Below, in pieces: positions 32,504 to 41,039 of a stretch of 41,336 nt of DNA. Every line of letters starts with the position of its first letter. Within the stretch, counting starts at the first letter, position 1. The stretch comes from Chloroflexota bacterium (GTDB taxonomy: Bacteria > Chloroflexota > Anaerolineae > CG2-30-64-16), in contig VGOD01000023.1 in the NCBI GenBank assembly GCA_016876015.1, positions 1-41,336 of the forward strand, written 5' to 3'. The translations under genes were made by a program, and so were the position numbers. The notes beneath the pieces are model-generated. The model made no database searches, had not been told where the DNA came from, and was given only the letters and a program-made list of their open reading frames with translations.

Positions 32504-32638
32504 ACAGGACTTACGCAGTGGCGCCGAAAACCAGCCACGAATGACACGAATTGACACGAAAATGGGTTGACCAGGCGGCTGAATTCGTGAAATTCGTGCA
32601 ATTCGTGGCTACTCCGCACGGCACTGCGTAACTCCTGT
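32504..32638. mobile_element. MITE-like element with 6-bp target duplication
   Basis: A 135-bp element bounded by inverted termini ACAGGACTTACGCAGT (32504-32519) and ACTGCGTAACTCCTGT (32623-32638), matching at 15 of 16 positions. Both ends are followed outward by the same hexamer GAGATG (32498-32503 and 32639-32644), the signature of a transposition target duplication. No transposase is encoded. Inside is a second palindrome, copy 2 of the CACGAATT-type repeat (32533-32610). It lies 63 nt upstream of the isomerase gene. Confidence 0.8.
32533..32610. repeat. Dispersed palindromic repeat, copy 2
   Basis: Left arm begins AGCCACGAATGACACGAATT and right arm ends AATTCGTGCAATTCGTGGCT; the arms consist of ATTCGTGNA units repeated every 9 nt around a GC-rich centre. 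It is nested in the MITE-like element and related to the copies at 15046 and 41253. Confidence 0.85.
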
Positions 32639-32701
32639 GAGATGAGAGGATGACGTGATATACTCAGCAGGTCAGAAAGTCAGGTTCAGAGGAGAAACAC
32701 A

Positions 32702-33544
32702 ATGCGCTTGAGCTGTCTACCCGTATCGTTCTTCCCCGACATCATCGAGGGCCGGATGTCGGTCGTAGCCTGGGCCCAGATGGCCGCGGAGCTGGAACTG
32801 GATGCAATTGACCTGAGCATCCTCTTTGCGCCCGATCGGTCGCCACGAGCGATTGCCGATTTGCGACGGGCGATCGCAGCCACAGGTATGCCGATCGCCA
32901 TGCTGGCCAGCTACCCGGACTTCACCCACCCTGACCCAGCGCAGCGCGCCGTTGAGTTGGAACGCGCTCAAGAGGTTGTCGAGGCGGCGGCCGGTCTGGG
33001 CGCGGCGCTGGTGCGCGTGACGGCCGGACAGGCTCACCCCCAAACGGGACGCGCGGCAGGGATCGCTTGGGCCGTGGATGGTCTGCGCCAGCTATGCGAG
33101 CGCACCCGCACTTCAGGCGTGACCCTGGTCTACGAGAATCACGCCAAGCCAGGCGCGTGGCGCTACACCGACTTCTCGCAGCCGCCCGACATCTTTCTGG
33201 AGATTGCGGCCGCGACGGCCGACGCCGGTCTGGGGATCAATTTCGACCTGGCCAATGCAACCGCGTTCGCCGAAGACCCGATCGCGCTTCTCGACGCGGT
33301 CATCGGCCGGGTGGTCAGCGTGCACGCTTCAGACACCGCGGTGCGCGGCCGGCTGGAACCTGTCCTGCTGGGGACCGGTGTCACGCCTTTTGGCGCGTTG
33401 TTCGGCCGCCTGGCGCGCGCCGGCTGGGATGGTTGGATTTGCATCGAGGAAGCATCGCGGCAGGGCCGGCCTGGGGTCGCGGCCGCGGTACGCTTCGTGC
33501 GCCAGACCTGGGAACAGGCGCAGACGATGGCACGCAAGCCCTGA
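32702..33544 (+). CDS. Sugar phosphate isomerase/epimerase (xylose isomerase-like TIM barrel)
   Basis: A 280-aa TIM-barrel protein of the AP endonuclease 2 / xylose isomerase-like family. The metal-binding residues appear in order: Glu in VTLVYENHAKPG, Asp in GINFDLANATA, His in VVSVHASDTA and Glu in WICIEEASRQG. Members isomerise or epimerise sugars and related polyols; the substrate here is not evident. GAGGAGA lies close to the ATG at 32702. It stands alone on the + strand, with a TATACT (32659-32664) as a possible -10 next to the MITE-like element, and ends at a strong terminator. Confidence 0.88.
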   Translation: MRLSCLPVSFFPDIIEGRMSVVAWAQMAAELELDAIDLSILFAPDRSPRAIADLRRAIAATGMPIAMLASYPDFTHPDPAQRAVELERAQEVVEAAAGLGAALVRVTAGQAHPQTGRAAGIAWAVDGLRQLCERTRTSGVTLVYENHAKPGAWRYTDFSQPPDIFLEIAAATADAGLGINFDLANATAFAEDPIALLDAVIGRVVSVHASDTAVRGRLEPVLLGTGVTPFGALFGRLARAGWDGWICIEEASRQGRPGVAAAVRFVRQTWEQAQTMARKP

Positions 33545-33564
33545 CCGCGCCATGCCAGACAAAC

Positions 33565-33612
33565 ACCCGGACCACAGCCGAGACGGTCGGCGGCAGAGGC
33601 TGTGGTCCGGGT
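33565..33612. terminator. Convergent hairpin terminator
   Basis: Exact 15-bp stem ACCCGGACCACAGCC (33565-33579) and GGCTGTGGTCCGGGT (33598-33612) with an 18-nt loop. It lies between the isomerase gene and the end of the response regulator, so it can stop transcription from either side; no long T tract is present. Confidence 0.72.
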
Positions 33613-33621
33613 CTGTGGCCA

Positions 33622-34281
33622 TCATCCAAGCTCGATCAGCCCCTTCTCGATGGCGTAATGCACCAGCTCGACGCGGCTGTGCAGGTTGAGCTTGGCCATG
33701 ATGTTCTCGCGGTGACGATTCACTGTTTTCACGCTGATCACCAGCCGCTTGGCGATCTCCTGGTTGGTGCGGCCTTGGGCGATGAGGGTGAGCACTTCGC
33801 GCTCACGCTCAGTCAGCGCGTCGAAGCTGCGTCCCACGTCGCCGGTATGCTCCGCACGCTGCAAATAGTCGTTCACCAGCGCCCGCGCCACCGACGGAAA
33901 GAGGAACACGCCGCCGCGGTACACGGCATGAATGGCCAACACCAGATCGTTGGGCGCAGCACGCTTCGGCACGTAGCCAGAGGCGCCAGCAGCCAACATC
34001 TCGAAGAAGTACTGGTCATCCTCGTGCATGGTGAGGGCCAGGACCGACACATCAGGACGCTGTGCTTTGATCAGCCGCGTCGCTGTGATGCCGTTCATGT
34101 CGGGCATCGAGACATCCATCAACACGACATCAGGTTGGAGCTCGCGCGTCAGCCGCAGCCCCTCTGCGCCATCTTGCGCCTCGCCCACGATCGTCAGCTC
34201 GGGGTCCGCGTCCAGCAGCATCCGTAGCCCGGCGCGCACGACCGCATGATCGTCAACGAGCAGTATGCGTATCGGACTCAT
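33622..34281 (-). CDS. NarL/LuxR-type response regulator
   Basis: A 219-aa regulator. The receiver domain has the acidic pocket D10-D11, the phospho-acceptor D56 (VVLMDVSMPDMNG), the switch Thr in LALTMH and Lys106 (GYVPKRA). The C-terminal LuxR helix-turn-helix is standard (LTEREREVLTLIAQGRTNQE and then AKRLVISVKTVNRHRENI). It would be phosphorylated by the histidine kinase encoded 3 nt upstream (TAAGGCATG junction). Target genes cannot be read; the adjacent lipoprotein, acetyltransferase and peptidase genes are candidates only by position. Confidence 0.95.
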   Translation of the reverse strand: MSPIRILLVDDHAVVRAGLRMLLDADPELTIVGEAQDGAEGLRLTRELQPDVVLMDVSMPDMNGITATRLIKAQRPDVSVLALTMHEDDQYFFEMLAAGASGYVPKRAAPNDLVLAIHAVYRGGVFLFPSVARALVNDYLQRAEHTGDVGRSFDALTEREREVLTLIAQGRTNQEIAKRLVISVKTVNRHRENIMAKLNLHSRVELVHYAIEKGLIELG

Positions 34282-34284
34282 GCC

Positions 34285-36351
34285 TTACGTGTCCTTCGGC
34301 CGCTGGGGCAGCTCGATCACGACGCGCGTGCCCTTGCCCGGCTGCGACTCGATCGTGCACACGCCGCCCACCAGGGCCACGCGCTCGCGCATGCCGATCA
34401 GCCCCCAGCCCTGATGCTCTGGCGCGGCGGGCGATTGGATGTCGAAGCCCACGCCGTTGTCCACGACCTCCAGACGCACGGCGTCACCCTGCTGCGACAA
34501 CACGACCGTCACCTGCGTGGCCTGGGCGTGGCGCGCGACGTTGGTCAACGTCTCTTGCGCAGCGCGGAAGAGCACCGTCTCGTATTCCGCTGGTAGCCGC
34601 TGCGCCAACCGCTCGGCAGTGAAGGTGATGTTAGTTTGCGGATGGCGGACTGCATGCTGCTGGCTATACCAGTGCAAAGCCGGCGCCAGTCCGAGGTCAT
34701 CCAGTTGCGAAGGCCGCAAGTTCGCCATGACATTGCGCAACTCGGTCAGCGCGTGGTCGGCCACCTGGCGCAAGTTTTGCACCAGAATAACTGGCCGCGA
34801 CCGGTCGCCCGCGGCCAGTTGCGTCTCCACGGCAGCCAGCCCCATCGCCAGCGCGCTTAGCTTCTGACCTGTCTCATCGTGCAACTCGCGGGCGATCCGT
34901 TGCCGTTCTCCTTCTTGGGCGTTGACGAGCTGGCGCACGAGTTGTCCCAGTTGCGTCTCGCGCTCCTGCACCACCTGGTATAATCGCGCATTCTCAACGA
35001 ACGTCGCTACTTGCTGGGCAAAGGCCATCAGCAACGCCGCATCTTTCAGACCAAATGGCTCATCCTCTCGTAGTGAAGACATCACCAGGGCGCCGAAGAG
35101 CTCCTGCTTCGCGGATAGTGGGGCCGCCAGGGTGCGGAACATCCCATCAGTCGCCAAGTCATCCGAGAGCTCGGACGCGTTGTCGGGATCGAGCAACGAC
35201 GTCCGGCCGCCGAGTTCAACGCCCACTATCTGACCGCTGCCGATCGCTCGTCGCACTGCCTGCTCCAGCGCCGCGGGAGTCGTTGGGGTTGGCGCATCGG
35301 GACGGCGGTACTCGCCCGCGGCCTCGAGCTGACCGTCACGGCGCTTGAGGAACACATGACCGCAACAGGACAGCTCGAAGCTGTTGACGACCTGGTACAA
35401 TGCGTAGCGCAGCAGGTTGCGCAGCTCCATCGTGGAGCTCAGGATGCGCGCCAGCTCGACCATGGCCGCGAGCTCGCGCGCGGTCGTCTGCAGGCGGACG
35501 TTCAGGGCCTCAACCTCGTTTGCCCGCCGCTCCTGCGCATCCAGGGCGGCCGTTTGCGCCTCGATGCGCGCCTTGTTGGCGCGCGCCAGCCGTTCGCGGC
35601 TCTCCATTTCGAACGCGCGCAGAGCTCCGCCCAGGGTGATCGCGACTGCCGTGGCAGCCAGGCTACGCAGCAACTGCACCGGGATACCAAAGGTGCGCAG
35701 AAAGAGCGCGGTATTGACCACTTGCGACGGAAAGACCAGGCTGGGCCGGACAAAAAACTGCCCGATCACGCCGTAGATGAAGAGCGCCAGCGCCGCCCAC
35801 AGCAGATCCTTGCCGTAGACCGACATCCCCCGCGCGTGGAAATCGTGGCGCTCACGCAGCAGCGCCCAACTCGCCAGCAGCGCGCCGGGGATGCCCAGAC
35901 CATAGCGCGCCAGCACATCAGCAGCCACCAACAGATCACCAGGTCCTGGCCTGAGCCGCCACGCGATGAACCCTACACCGAGCAGCCACAAAGCCGCAAA
36001 TGCCGCCACCTGCCAGCGGCTCGATGTCGGACGCCGCTCGGCATCGGGCAGCAGTCGCACGCCGAAGGCCAGGAGAAAGAGAAACGAACCTGCGAGCGAG
36101 AGAACGCGTATGGTTTCCTCGACAAGCCCAGCCGAGCGCCCCGTTTCATGCGCAGCGAAGATCTGGAACATCTCGAACCACTCATGGCCGCCGTGCACGA
36201 AGCCGAAAAAGGCCAGCGGCCGCAACGCGCGCGCAAAACGGAACTCCGTCGCCCGACCCGACTCCAGATATACCACCAACCCCATGGCAAAGAAAGCCAG
36301 GCCGTAGAGGAAGAACACATAGACGATGTTCTGCATGAAGAACGCAGACAT
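34285..36351 (-). CDS. Sensor histidine kinase, HisKA_3 type with GAF domain
   Basis: A 688-aa kinase. The N-terminus holds about seven hydrophobic segments (from 8 to 240), a membrane sensor of the MASE/7TM-like kind. A coiled-coil linker (about 245-300) leads into a GAF domain (about 300-455). The dimerisation/phosphorylation helix is GERQRIARELHDETGQ with His491. The ATPase domain shows NVARHAQATQ, DNGVGFD (631-637), GWGLIGMRERV and GKGTRVVIELP. This is the NarX/DegS-like kinase partner of the adjacent NarL-type regulator. The ATG at 36351 lies 5 nt after the upstream lipoprotein stop, with AGGGAG overlapping that junction, so the three genes appear co-transcribed. Confidence 0.93.
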   Translation of the reverse strand: MSAFFMQNIVYVFFLYGLAFFAMGLVVYLESGRATEFRFARALRPLAFFGFVHGGHEWFEMFQIFAAHETGRSAGLVEETIRVLSLAGSFLFLLAFGVRLLPDAERRPTSSRWQVAAFAALWLLGVGFIAWRLRPGPGDLLVAADVLARYGLGIPGALLASWALLRERHDFHARGMSVYGKDLLWAALALFIYGVIGQFFVRPSLVFPSQVVNTALFLRTFGIPVQLLRSLAATAVAITLGGALRAFEMESRERLARANKARIEAQTAALDAQERRANEVEALNVRLQTTARELAAMVELARILSSTMELRNLLRYALYQVVNSFELSCCGHVFLKRRDGQLEAAGEYRRPDAPTPTTPAALEQAVRRAIGSGQIVGVELGGRTSLLDPDNASELSDDLATDGMFRTLAAPLSAKQELFGALVMSSLREDEPFGLKDAALLMAFAQQVATFVENARLYQVVQERETQLGQLVRQLVNAQEGERQRIARELHDETGQKLSALAMGLAAVETQLAAGDRSRPVILVQNLRQVADHALTELRNVMANLRPSQLDDLGLAPALHWYSQQHAVRHPQTNITFTAERLAQRLPAEYETVLFRAAQETLTNVARHAQATQVTVVLSQQGDAVRLEVVDNGVGFDIQSPAAPEHQGWGLIGMRERVALVGGVCTIESQPGKGTRVVIELPQRPKDT

Positions 36352-36356
36352 GCTCC

Positions 36357-37031
36357 CTACTTGATCCTGATCTCCAGCCGGCCATCCAGCGCACGCACAT
36401 CTTCGATGTACCATTGCGCGGTAGAACGTTGGAACGCCTGATTGATCATCGTGGGGATCAATGCAGTGATCAGGCTGCGCGGAGAGATGGACTCGGTCTC
36501 GAATTGCAGCACGCCATTCACCGCGACCAGCCGTCCCATGATGGCCAGATTCTCCATGCGGATCAGGCCATAGCTTAGCTCCTCGGCATTGAGCAGCACC
36601 TTGCCGCCGGTGAACCGCACGACCAATCCCTCCACAGTCAAGCCTTCTTGCTGTCCTGCCCCGGCCGCGACCGCCGCGGCTATGTCATCTTCCGTCACGA
36701 TGAACAGATGCGGGTCTGGGGTCGGCGAGCCTGGCTGCGTGACAGCAGCCGCAGGGGCCGAGGGTCGCGTCGGTTCCATCGTGGGAGTAGCTGAGGCTGC
36801 GGGGAGGGTCGCGGTCGGCCGCGGGGTGTTGGTGACGGTAGCTGCAGGCTGCGCCGTGGCCTCGGGCCGGCCGACCAGGGTCGGCAGAATCGCTCCCCCA
36901 GAGGTCTGCGTCGCCGCAGGGGTCCAATCGGCCGGCGGCTGGAGAGACGGGCCCAGACTGCAGGCCAATCCGGTCACAGCCAGACCCAAGACAGCCGCCA
37001 GCACCACGATAGCATTCGGCAAGCGTTTCAC
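36357..37031 (-). CDS. Lipoprotein with Pro/Thr-rich linker and LmeA/DUF2993-like domain
   Basis: A 224-aa secreted protein. The signal peptide (LPNAIVVLAAVLGLAVTGLA) ends in a lipobox with Cys near residue 24, followed by a long Pro/Thr/Ala-rich spacer to about 105, then a beta-rich domain (HLFIVTEDDIAAAVA, GLVVRFTGGKVLLNAEEL, a strand EDVRALDGRLEIRIK at the end) that resembles lipid-binding LmeA-like proteins; that comparison is tentative. The GTG at 37031 is preferred because GGAG lies 10 nt upstream. It precedes the histidine kinase by 5 nt and could provide an envelope signal, but nothing shows that directly. Confidence 0.75.
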   Translation of the reverse strand: MKRLPNAIVVLAAVLGLAVTGLACSLGPSLQPPADWTPAATQTSGGAILPTLVGRPEATAQPAATVTNTPRPTATLPAASATPTMEPTRPSAPAAAVTQPGSPTPDPHLFIVTEDDIAAAVAAGAGQQEGLTVEGLVVRFTGGKVLLNAEELSYGLIRMENLAIMGRLVAVNGVLQFETESISPRSLITALIPTMINQAFQRSTAQWYIEDVRALDGRLEIRIK

Positions 37032-37079
37032 AGTAGAAACTCTCCTTTGTCTTTTCAAGCGAACGTGCTGGCGCGGTCG

Positions 37080-37523
37080 CTACAGGGTGTACCGGTAGAC
37101 GTTCGTATCGCGTTTGACGAAGCCGAGCCGCTGGTACAGGCGGTTGGCCGCCTCGCGCGACGGCCGCGAGGTGAGGTCAACGGTCGCCGCGCCGGCCGCC
37201 CGCGCCCGCTCGATCGCCGCGCGGGTGAGCGCCTCGCCGATGCCCTTGCGCCGCGCCCGCTCGTCCACCACTACATCTTCGATCCACGCGTGCTGGCCCG
37301 TGGGGATCCGAAAGATCACGAGCGTCAACATGCCGACGATCTGGTTCTCCAGCTCAGGATCGCGCGCGATGAACAGGATCGTCGCCGGCGAGCGGACGAT
37401 CTCGGCGACCTCCTCGGGGCTGGGCGGCGGGTTCGACGATGAGAGTTGCGGGACCAGCCGCCAACACGCGGCGATGATCTCGTCGCTGACTTCGACGACT
37501 TCGCTGAGCGCGATGGGCGACAA
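37080..37523 (-). CDS. GNAT-family N-acetyltransferase
   Basis: A 147-aa acetyltransferase. The acetyl-CoA site (motif A) is well preserved: HAWIEDVVVDERARRKGIGE, where R-x-x-G-I-G contacts the pyrophosphate, followed by LTRAAIERARAAGAATVDLT and the closing ANRLYQRLGFVKRDTNVYRY. The substrate is unknown. The TTG start at 37523 is supported by GGGAGG about 6 nt upstream. It lies 13 nt after the M24 peptidase gene and is probably co-transcribed with it. Confidence 0.9.
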   Translation of the reverse strand: MSPIALSEVVEVSDEIIAACWRLVPQLSSSNPPPSPEEVAEIVRSPATILFIARDPELENQIVGMLTLVIFRIPTGQHAWIEDVVVDERARRKGIGEALTRAAIERARAAGAATVDLTSRPSREAANRLYQRLGFVKRDTNVYRYTL

Positions 37524-37536
37524 ACGGATCCTCCCT

Positions 37537-38718
37537 TCAGATCAAGACGATGGCTTCCTGCAATGGCAAGGTCGTGATCTCCAAGCCGTCGCCGGCCACA
37601 TAGCAATCTATCTCCAGGCGCACCCCGATCTGCTCGTCGGGCAGATAGATGCCCGGCTCGATCGAGAAACCCACACCCGGGATCAGACGCCGGCGGTCCT
37701 GCGTCTCCAGGTTGTCAATGTTGACGCCGTTGCCGTGGCCCGTCGTTCCGATCGAATGGCCGGTGCGATGGATGAAACGCGGACCGAAGCCGGCCGCTGC
37801 GATCACGCCCCGCGCCGCGTCGTCCACCTCATACCCGTAGACCGGTTCGCCAGCAGCCAGCCGGCCATGCGCGAACGCCACGGCTGCATCGCGCGCGTCA
37901 CGGACGATGTCGAACACCTGCTGCAGCCGCGGTGGAACCCGCGATCCGGCAAACGCCACCCACGTGATGTCGCCGAAGATTGCGTCCTCGTGCGGCTCGC
38001 GCGTCCACAGGTCAATCAACAGCAAGTCGCTGCGGCGGATCGGCGTGTCGGCCGCGCGGTTCGGAACGTAGTGCGGGTCCGCTGCGTGCGCATTGACCGC
38101 CACGATGGGCGGATGTCCCGACTCCATTCCCAGGCGAGCAAACTGCGCCATCATGAAGTCCTGGACCCTCGTCTCGGTCAGCGCCGCGGCCGTCGCCAGC
38201 CCCTCTCGCACATGCGCAAAGGTCGCATCCTTGACGGCGATCAGCGCCTGCGCCGCGCGGCGATGGCCGGCCAGTTGCTCTGGGGTCCACACTGCCTCCG
38301 CATCCTGCACCAGGTCGGCCGAAGTGAACACCTCCACGCCCAGGCTGCGCACCAGCTCGACCGTGCCGGCGTCCACCCGGCTGATGTAGGGAATGGCGCA
38401 GCCCGGCGAGACCTCCATGGCCACGCGCGCCGCGCCACGGAGCAGCCCGGCCAAACCGTCGCGCCACTCCTGCCACGAGACGTAGCTGCGGGACTCAGGC
38501 GCCAGGGGCCGCATCCCACCCTGCTCGATGGCATGAACCAACCAGCGCGGCTCGCCCTGGCCGGGCACGAAGCACGCCCAGCGCCGGCTGGGCCCCCGGC
38601 CGGCCGGCATCCCGACGATGCGCTGCGCGATGGGGTTTTGTCCACGAAAGTCGTACAACAGCCAGCCGTCGAGCCCTTCGGCGCGGATGGCGGCCTGGAT
38701 TGCGGAAAGGTGTTTCAT
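37537..38718 (-). CDS. M24 metallopeptidase (Xaa-Pro aminopeptidase-like)
   Basis: A 393-aa protein with a creatinase-type N-terminal domain (1-155) and a pita-bread C-terminal domain. All five metal ligands are visible: D236 (LLLIDLWT), D250 (FGDITWV), H321 (RTGHSIG), E354 (FSIEPGIY) and E369 (RLEIDCYV). Relatives are proline aminopeptidases or dipeptidases needing Mn or Co; some have other substrates. It lies 9 nt after the Gfo/Idh/MocA gene's stop and is followed by the acetyltransferase, forming a four-gene run with the two oxidoreductases. Confidence 0.92.
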   Translation of the reverse strand: MKHLSAIQAAIRAEGLDGWLLYDFRGQNPIAQRIVGMPAGRGPSRRWACFVPGQGEPRWLVHAIEQGGMRPLAPESRSYVSWQEWRDGLAGLLRGAARVAMEVSPGCAIPYISRVDAGTVELVRSLGVEVFTSADLVQDAEAVWTPEQLAGHRRAAQALIAVKDATFAHVREGLATAAALTETRVQDFMMAQFARLGMESGHPPIVAVNAHAADPHYVPNRAADTPIRRSDLLLIDLWTREPHEDAIFGDITWVAFAGSRVPPRLQQVFDIVRDARDAAVAFAHGRLAAGEPVYGYEVDDAARGVIAAAGFGPRFIHRTGHSIGTTGHGNGVNIDNLETQDRRRLIPGVGFSIEPGIYLPDEQIGVRLEIDCYVAGDGLEITTLPLQEAIVLI

Positions 38719-38727
38719 GAGATACCC

Positions 38728-39747
38728 TCACCCCAACGGCAGACGCACCGGCTGGCCGATCGCGGCTGACCGATAGGCCGCCAGCGCGATCTCCATGGCC
38801 TTGTAGCCGTCGTAGCCGGTTACGAGCGGCTGGCGCCCCTCACGCACAGCTGCGATGAACTCCGCGATCATGGCCTGGTCTGCGTCAGAGCCCCAGTAGA
38901 TCGCAGAAGCTTTGCCAGAACGCTCGCCGTGCGCTGTGATAGTCTGTTTGAAGGCGTTTACTGTCACGACGCCGGCCTCACCCACCAGCTCCAGCGTGAC
39001 GCCGCCCCAGGTGGTGTGCACCAGCGGCCGGCTCCAGCTACAGTCAATGCTGGCAAAGGCGCCATCGGCGAAGGTCAGCAGCAGCAAGCCGCCGGTCTCC
39101 ACCTCCACTGCATCGGCGTGGATGATGCGATTGAGCTGCGCATAGACTTCGACGACTTCGCAGCCCAGATACCAGCGCAGCAAATCGGCCACGTGTACGG
39201 TGTGATCGGTCGCCGCGCCGCCGCCGGCCAGTTCCTTGTCCACGAACCACCTGCGGTGGCGCGCCGGCATCTGGCCCGGGTTCGTAGCCGTGCAGGCATG
39301 AACGCGGCCCAGGCCGCCCCTGGCCAACAGCGCCTTGACCTCGGCCACAGGCGCGCTGAAGCGCATCGGGAATGCGGTCATCAGGATCACGCCTGCGCTC
39401 TGGCAGGCGGCGAGCATCGCCTGGCCGTCCGCGATCGTCGTCGCCAGCGGCTTCTCGCAGATGACATGCGCGCCGGCTTCGGCTGCCATGATGGTCAGTG
39501 CGGCGTGGCGCGCGTTCTCCGCGCAGATCGCCACCCCGTCCGGCTTGTCGGCCAGCAGCGCCGGGTAGGAGGGATAGAAGCGGACGCCGTGCCGCTGCGC
39601 CGCATCCCGGCCGCGGTCCGTGTCATCGTCCGCGATGCCCATCAGTTCGACGCCGGGCATGGCAGTCAGTGCCCGGCCATAGGACTCGGCGTGCATGTGC
39701 GCAAAGCTGAGAATGCCAATCCGTAGAGTCTCGTTGCCAGTCTTCAT
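38728..39747 (-). CDS. Gfo/Idh/MocA-family oxidoreductase
   Basis: A 339-aa NAD(P)-dependent dehydrogenase-like protein. The N-terminal Rossmann fold lacks the usual GxGxxG: it reads RIGILSFAHMHAESYGRAL. The family catalytic/structural motif EKPLATT is present (near 97-103), as is GGAATDHTVHVADLLRWYLG in the C-terminal domain, with the His often used in catalysis. Such enzymes oxidise or reduce sugars and inositols. It overlaps the following Gfo/Idh/MocA gene by four bases (ATGA) and may form a pair with it. Confidence 0.9.
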   Translation of the reverse strand: MKTGNETLRIGILSFAHMHAESYGRALTAMPGVELMGIADDDTDRGRDAAQRHGVRFYPSYPALLADKPDGVAICAENARHAALTIMAAEAGAHVICEKPLATTIADGQAMLAACQSAGVILMTAFPMRFSAPVAEVKALLARGGLGRVHACTATNPGQMPARHRRWFVDKELAGGGAATDHTVHVADLLRWYLGCEVVEVYAQLNRIIHADAVEVETGGLLLLTFADGAFASIDCSWSRPLVHTTWGGVTLELVGEAGVVTVNAFKQTITAHGERSGKASAIYWGSDADQAMIAEFIAAVREGRQPLVTGYDGYKAMEIALAAYRSAAIGQPVRLPLG

Positions 39748-40772
39748 GCCAGCGCCTCCCCCAACCGCAGGTCGCCTATCGGCAGCGGCTCGATGCGGAT
39801 CGCCCGTCCAGTCTGCGCAGATTCGATGACAGCCAGCGCGATCTGGACGGCCGCCAGCCCGTCAGTCGCGCTGACGCGCAGCGCAGCATCGTGGTCAAGA
39901 GTCGCGTAAAAGGCCTTGATCTCGGTGGTGTATTGGCTTTCCAGCAGAGGATGCGCCGGCAGCGGCACCTCTGGCACGGTCTCTTCTGGCCGGCGGTGGC
40001 GCAGGAAGCGGACCGGCGATGATCTCTCCGAGTCGAAGACGAGCAAACCATCGGAGCCGGCCAGCTCGAACGCGGTGTAGAAACCGGATGGGAAGGCCCA
40101 CGATCCCTCAACGTGAGTGATCGCGCCGCTGGCGTGGGTCAAGATGGCCAGTGCATGGTCTACGGCGGCCTCGGGCCGCGCCACGCCGAGCGTCTTGGCG
40201 TAGGCGGTCGTCACCTCACCGGCCACCCAACGCGCATAGTCGAAGTCGTGCACCATCAGATCGAGGACGACCCCGCCTGATCGCCTGAAGTCCACGAACC
40301 AATTATCGGTCGCCTTCCTGGGCTGCGAGACGCAGCGCGCCAGACGCAGCACGGCCGGCTTGCCGATGACCCCGCGATCCACAGCCGCCTTGGCGGCCGC
40401 ATACTCCGGGAAGAAACGCACCACCTGGCCGACGAGCAGCTTGATTCCCGCGGCGCGGCTCGCGGCGATCATTTCCAGGCCCTGCTCCACAGAGCGCGCC
40501 AGCGGCTTCTCACAGACTACGTGTTTGCCCGCTGCGATCGCCGCCATGACGATCTCGTAGTGCACGTCGGTGGGCGTGCACACGTCCACGACATCCACAT
40601 CGCGCACGAGCGCGGTAAGGCTGTCGTACACCTGGCCGCCGAACCGCGCGGCCCGATCCTGTGCGCGGCCCTCGACGATGTCCCTGAAGCCGGCGACCTG
40701 GGCCGGCGTGGCCAGCCAGCCGGCCGCGTGGATGCCGCCCATGACGCCGGCGCCGACAATCCCCACTCGCAT
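39744..40772 (-). CDS. Gfo/Idh/MocA-family oxidoreductase
   Basis: A 342-aa NAD(P)-dependent sugar/inositol dehydrogenase-like protein with an intact nucleotide motif (VGIVGAGVMGGIHAAGW) and the family EKPLARS motif near residue 93. The C-terminal domain includes GGVVLDLMVHDFDYARWVAG, with the Asp-x-x-x-His-Asp cluster typical of the family. It is the first of two adjacent paralogues, whose sequences are quite different; two such enzymes in series are known in sugar ketogenesis routes. The 54-aa Cys protein gene lies just upstream (15-nt gap) with a good ribosome site (CGGAGG) for this ATG. Confidence 0.93.
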   Translation of the reverse strand: MRVGIVGAGVMGGIHAAGWLATPAQVAGFRDIVEGRAQDRAARFGGQVYDSLTALVRDVDVVDVCTPTDVHYEIVMAAIAAGKHVVCEKPLARSVEQGLEMIAASRAAGIKLLVGQVVRFFPEYAAAKAAVDRGVIGKPAVLRLARCVSQPRKATDNWFVDFRRSGGVVLDLMVHDFDYARWVAGEVTTAYAKTLGVARPEAAVDHALAILTHASGAITHVEGSWAFPSGFYTAFELAGSDGLLVFDSERSSPVRFLRHRRPEETVPEVPLPAHPLLESQYTTEIKAFYATLDHDAALRVSATDGLAAVQIALAVIESAQTGRAIRIEPLPIGDLRLGEALA

Positions 40773-40787
40773 GTTAGCCTCCGGTTC

Positions 40788-40952
40788 TCAAGACTTTCCC
40801 GAAGTCGCCGCCTGCCGCGCCAGCTCTCGCTGGTAAGCCTTCCAGCCGGGGCACCAGCCCGTATGCCAGCGCCAAAGCCTGGCCAACAGAGTGTTTGGCC
40901 TGGCCTCGGCCCGCCGTCGGATCGGACAATCTGCACACCTCGATTGCGCCAT
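40788..40952 (-). CDS. Small 54-aa Cys-containing protein
   Basis: A short frame with an excellent ribosome site (AAGGAGG, 5 nt before ATG 40952). It begins MAQSRCADCPIRRRAEARPN, continues with LLARLWRWHTGWCPGWKAY and ends in QRELARQAATSGKS. The CxxC (C6, C9) and WHTGWCPGW (C34) could bind a metal. No function can be assigned. It lies upstream of two sugar-type oxidoreductases and behind a strong leader hairpin. Confidence 0.7.
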   Translation of the reverse strand: MAQSRCADCPIRRRAEARPNTLLARLWRWHTGWCPGWKAYQRELARQAATSGKS

Positions 40953-40969
40953 GATCTCCTCCTTAGAAC

Positions 40970-41012
40970 AGAATGGGGGCGCCGCGCCCCTGCGCGGACA
41001 GCCCCCATTCTA
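40970..41012 (-). promoter_or_regulatory. Strong leader hairpin overlapping a possible promoter
   Basis: AGAATGGGGGC (40970-40980) pairs exactly with GCCCCCATTCT (41001-41011), enclosing a second stem CCGCGC/GCGCGG with loop CCCT. The outer arm overlaps TAGAAT (41012-41007), a possible -10 on the minus strand. The stem would lie at the 5' end of the transcript for the 54-aa protein and the two dehydrogenases; it could protect or attenuate the RNA. Confidence 0.6.
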
Positions 41013-41039
41013 TCACAAATCACGGCATTGAACGAACTC

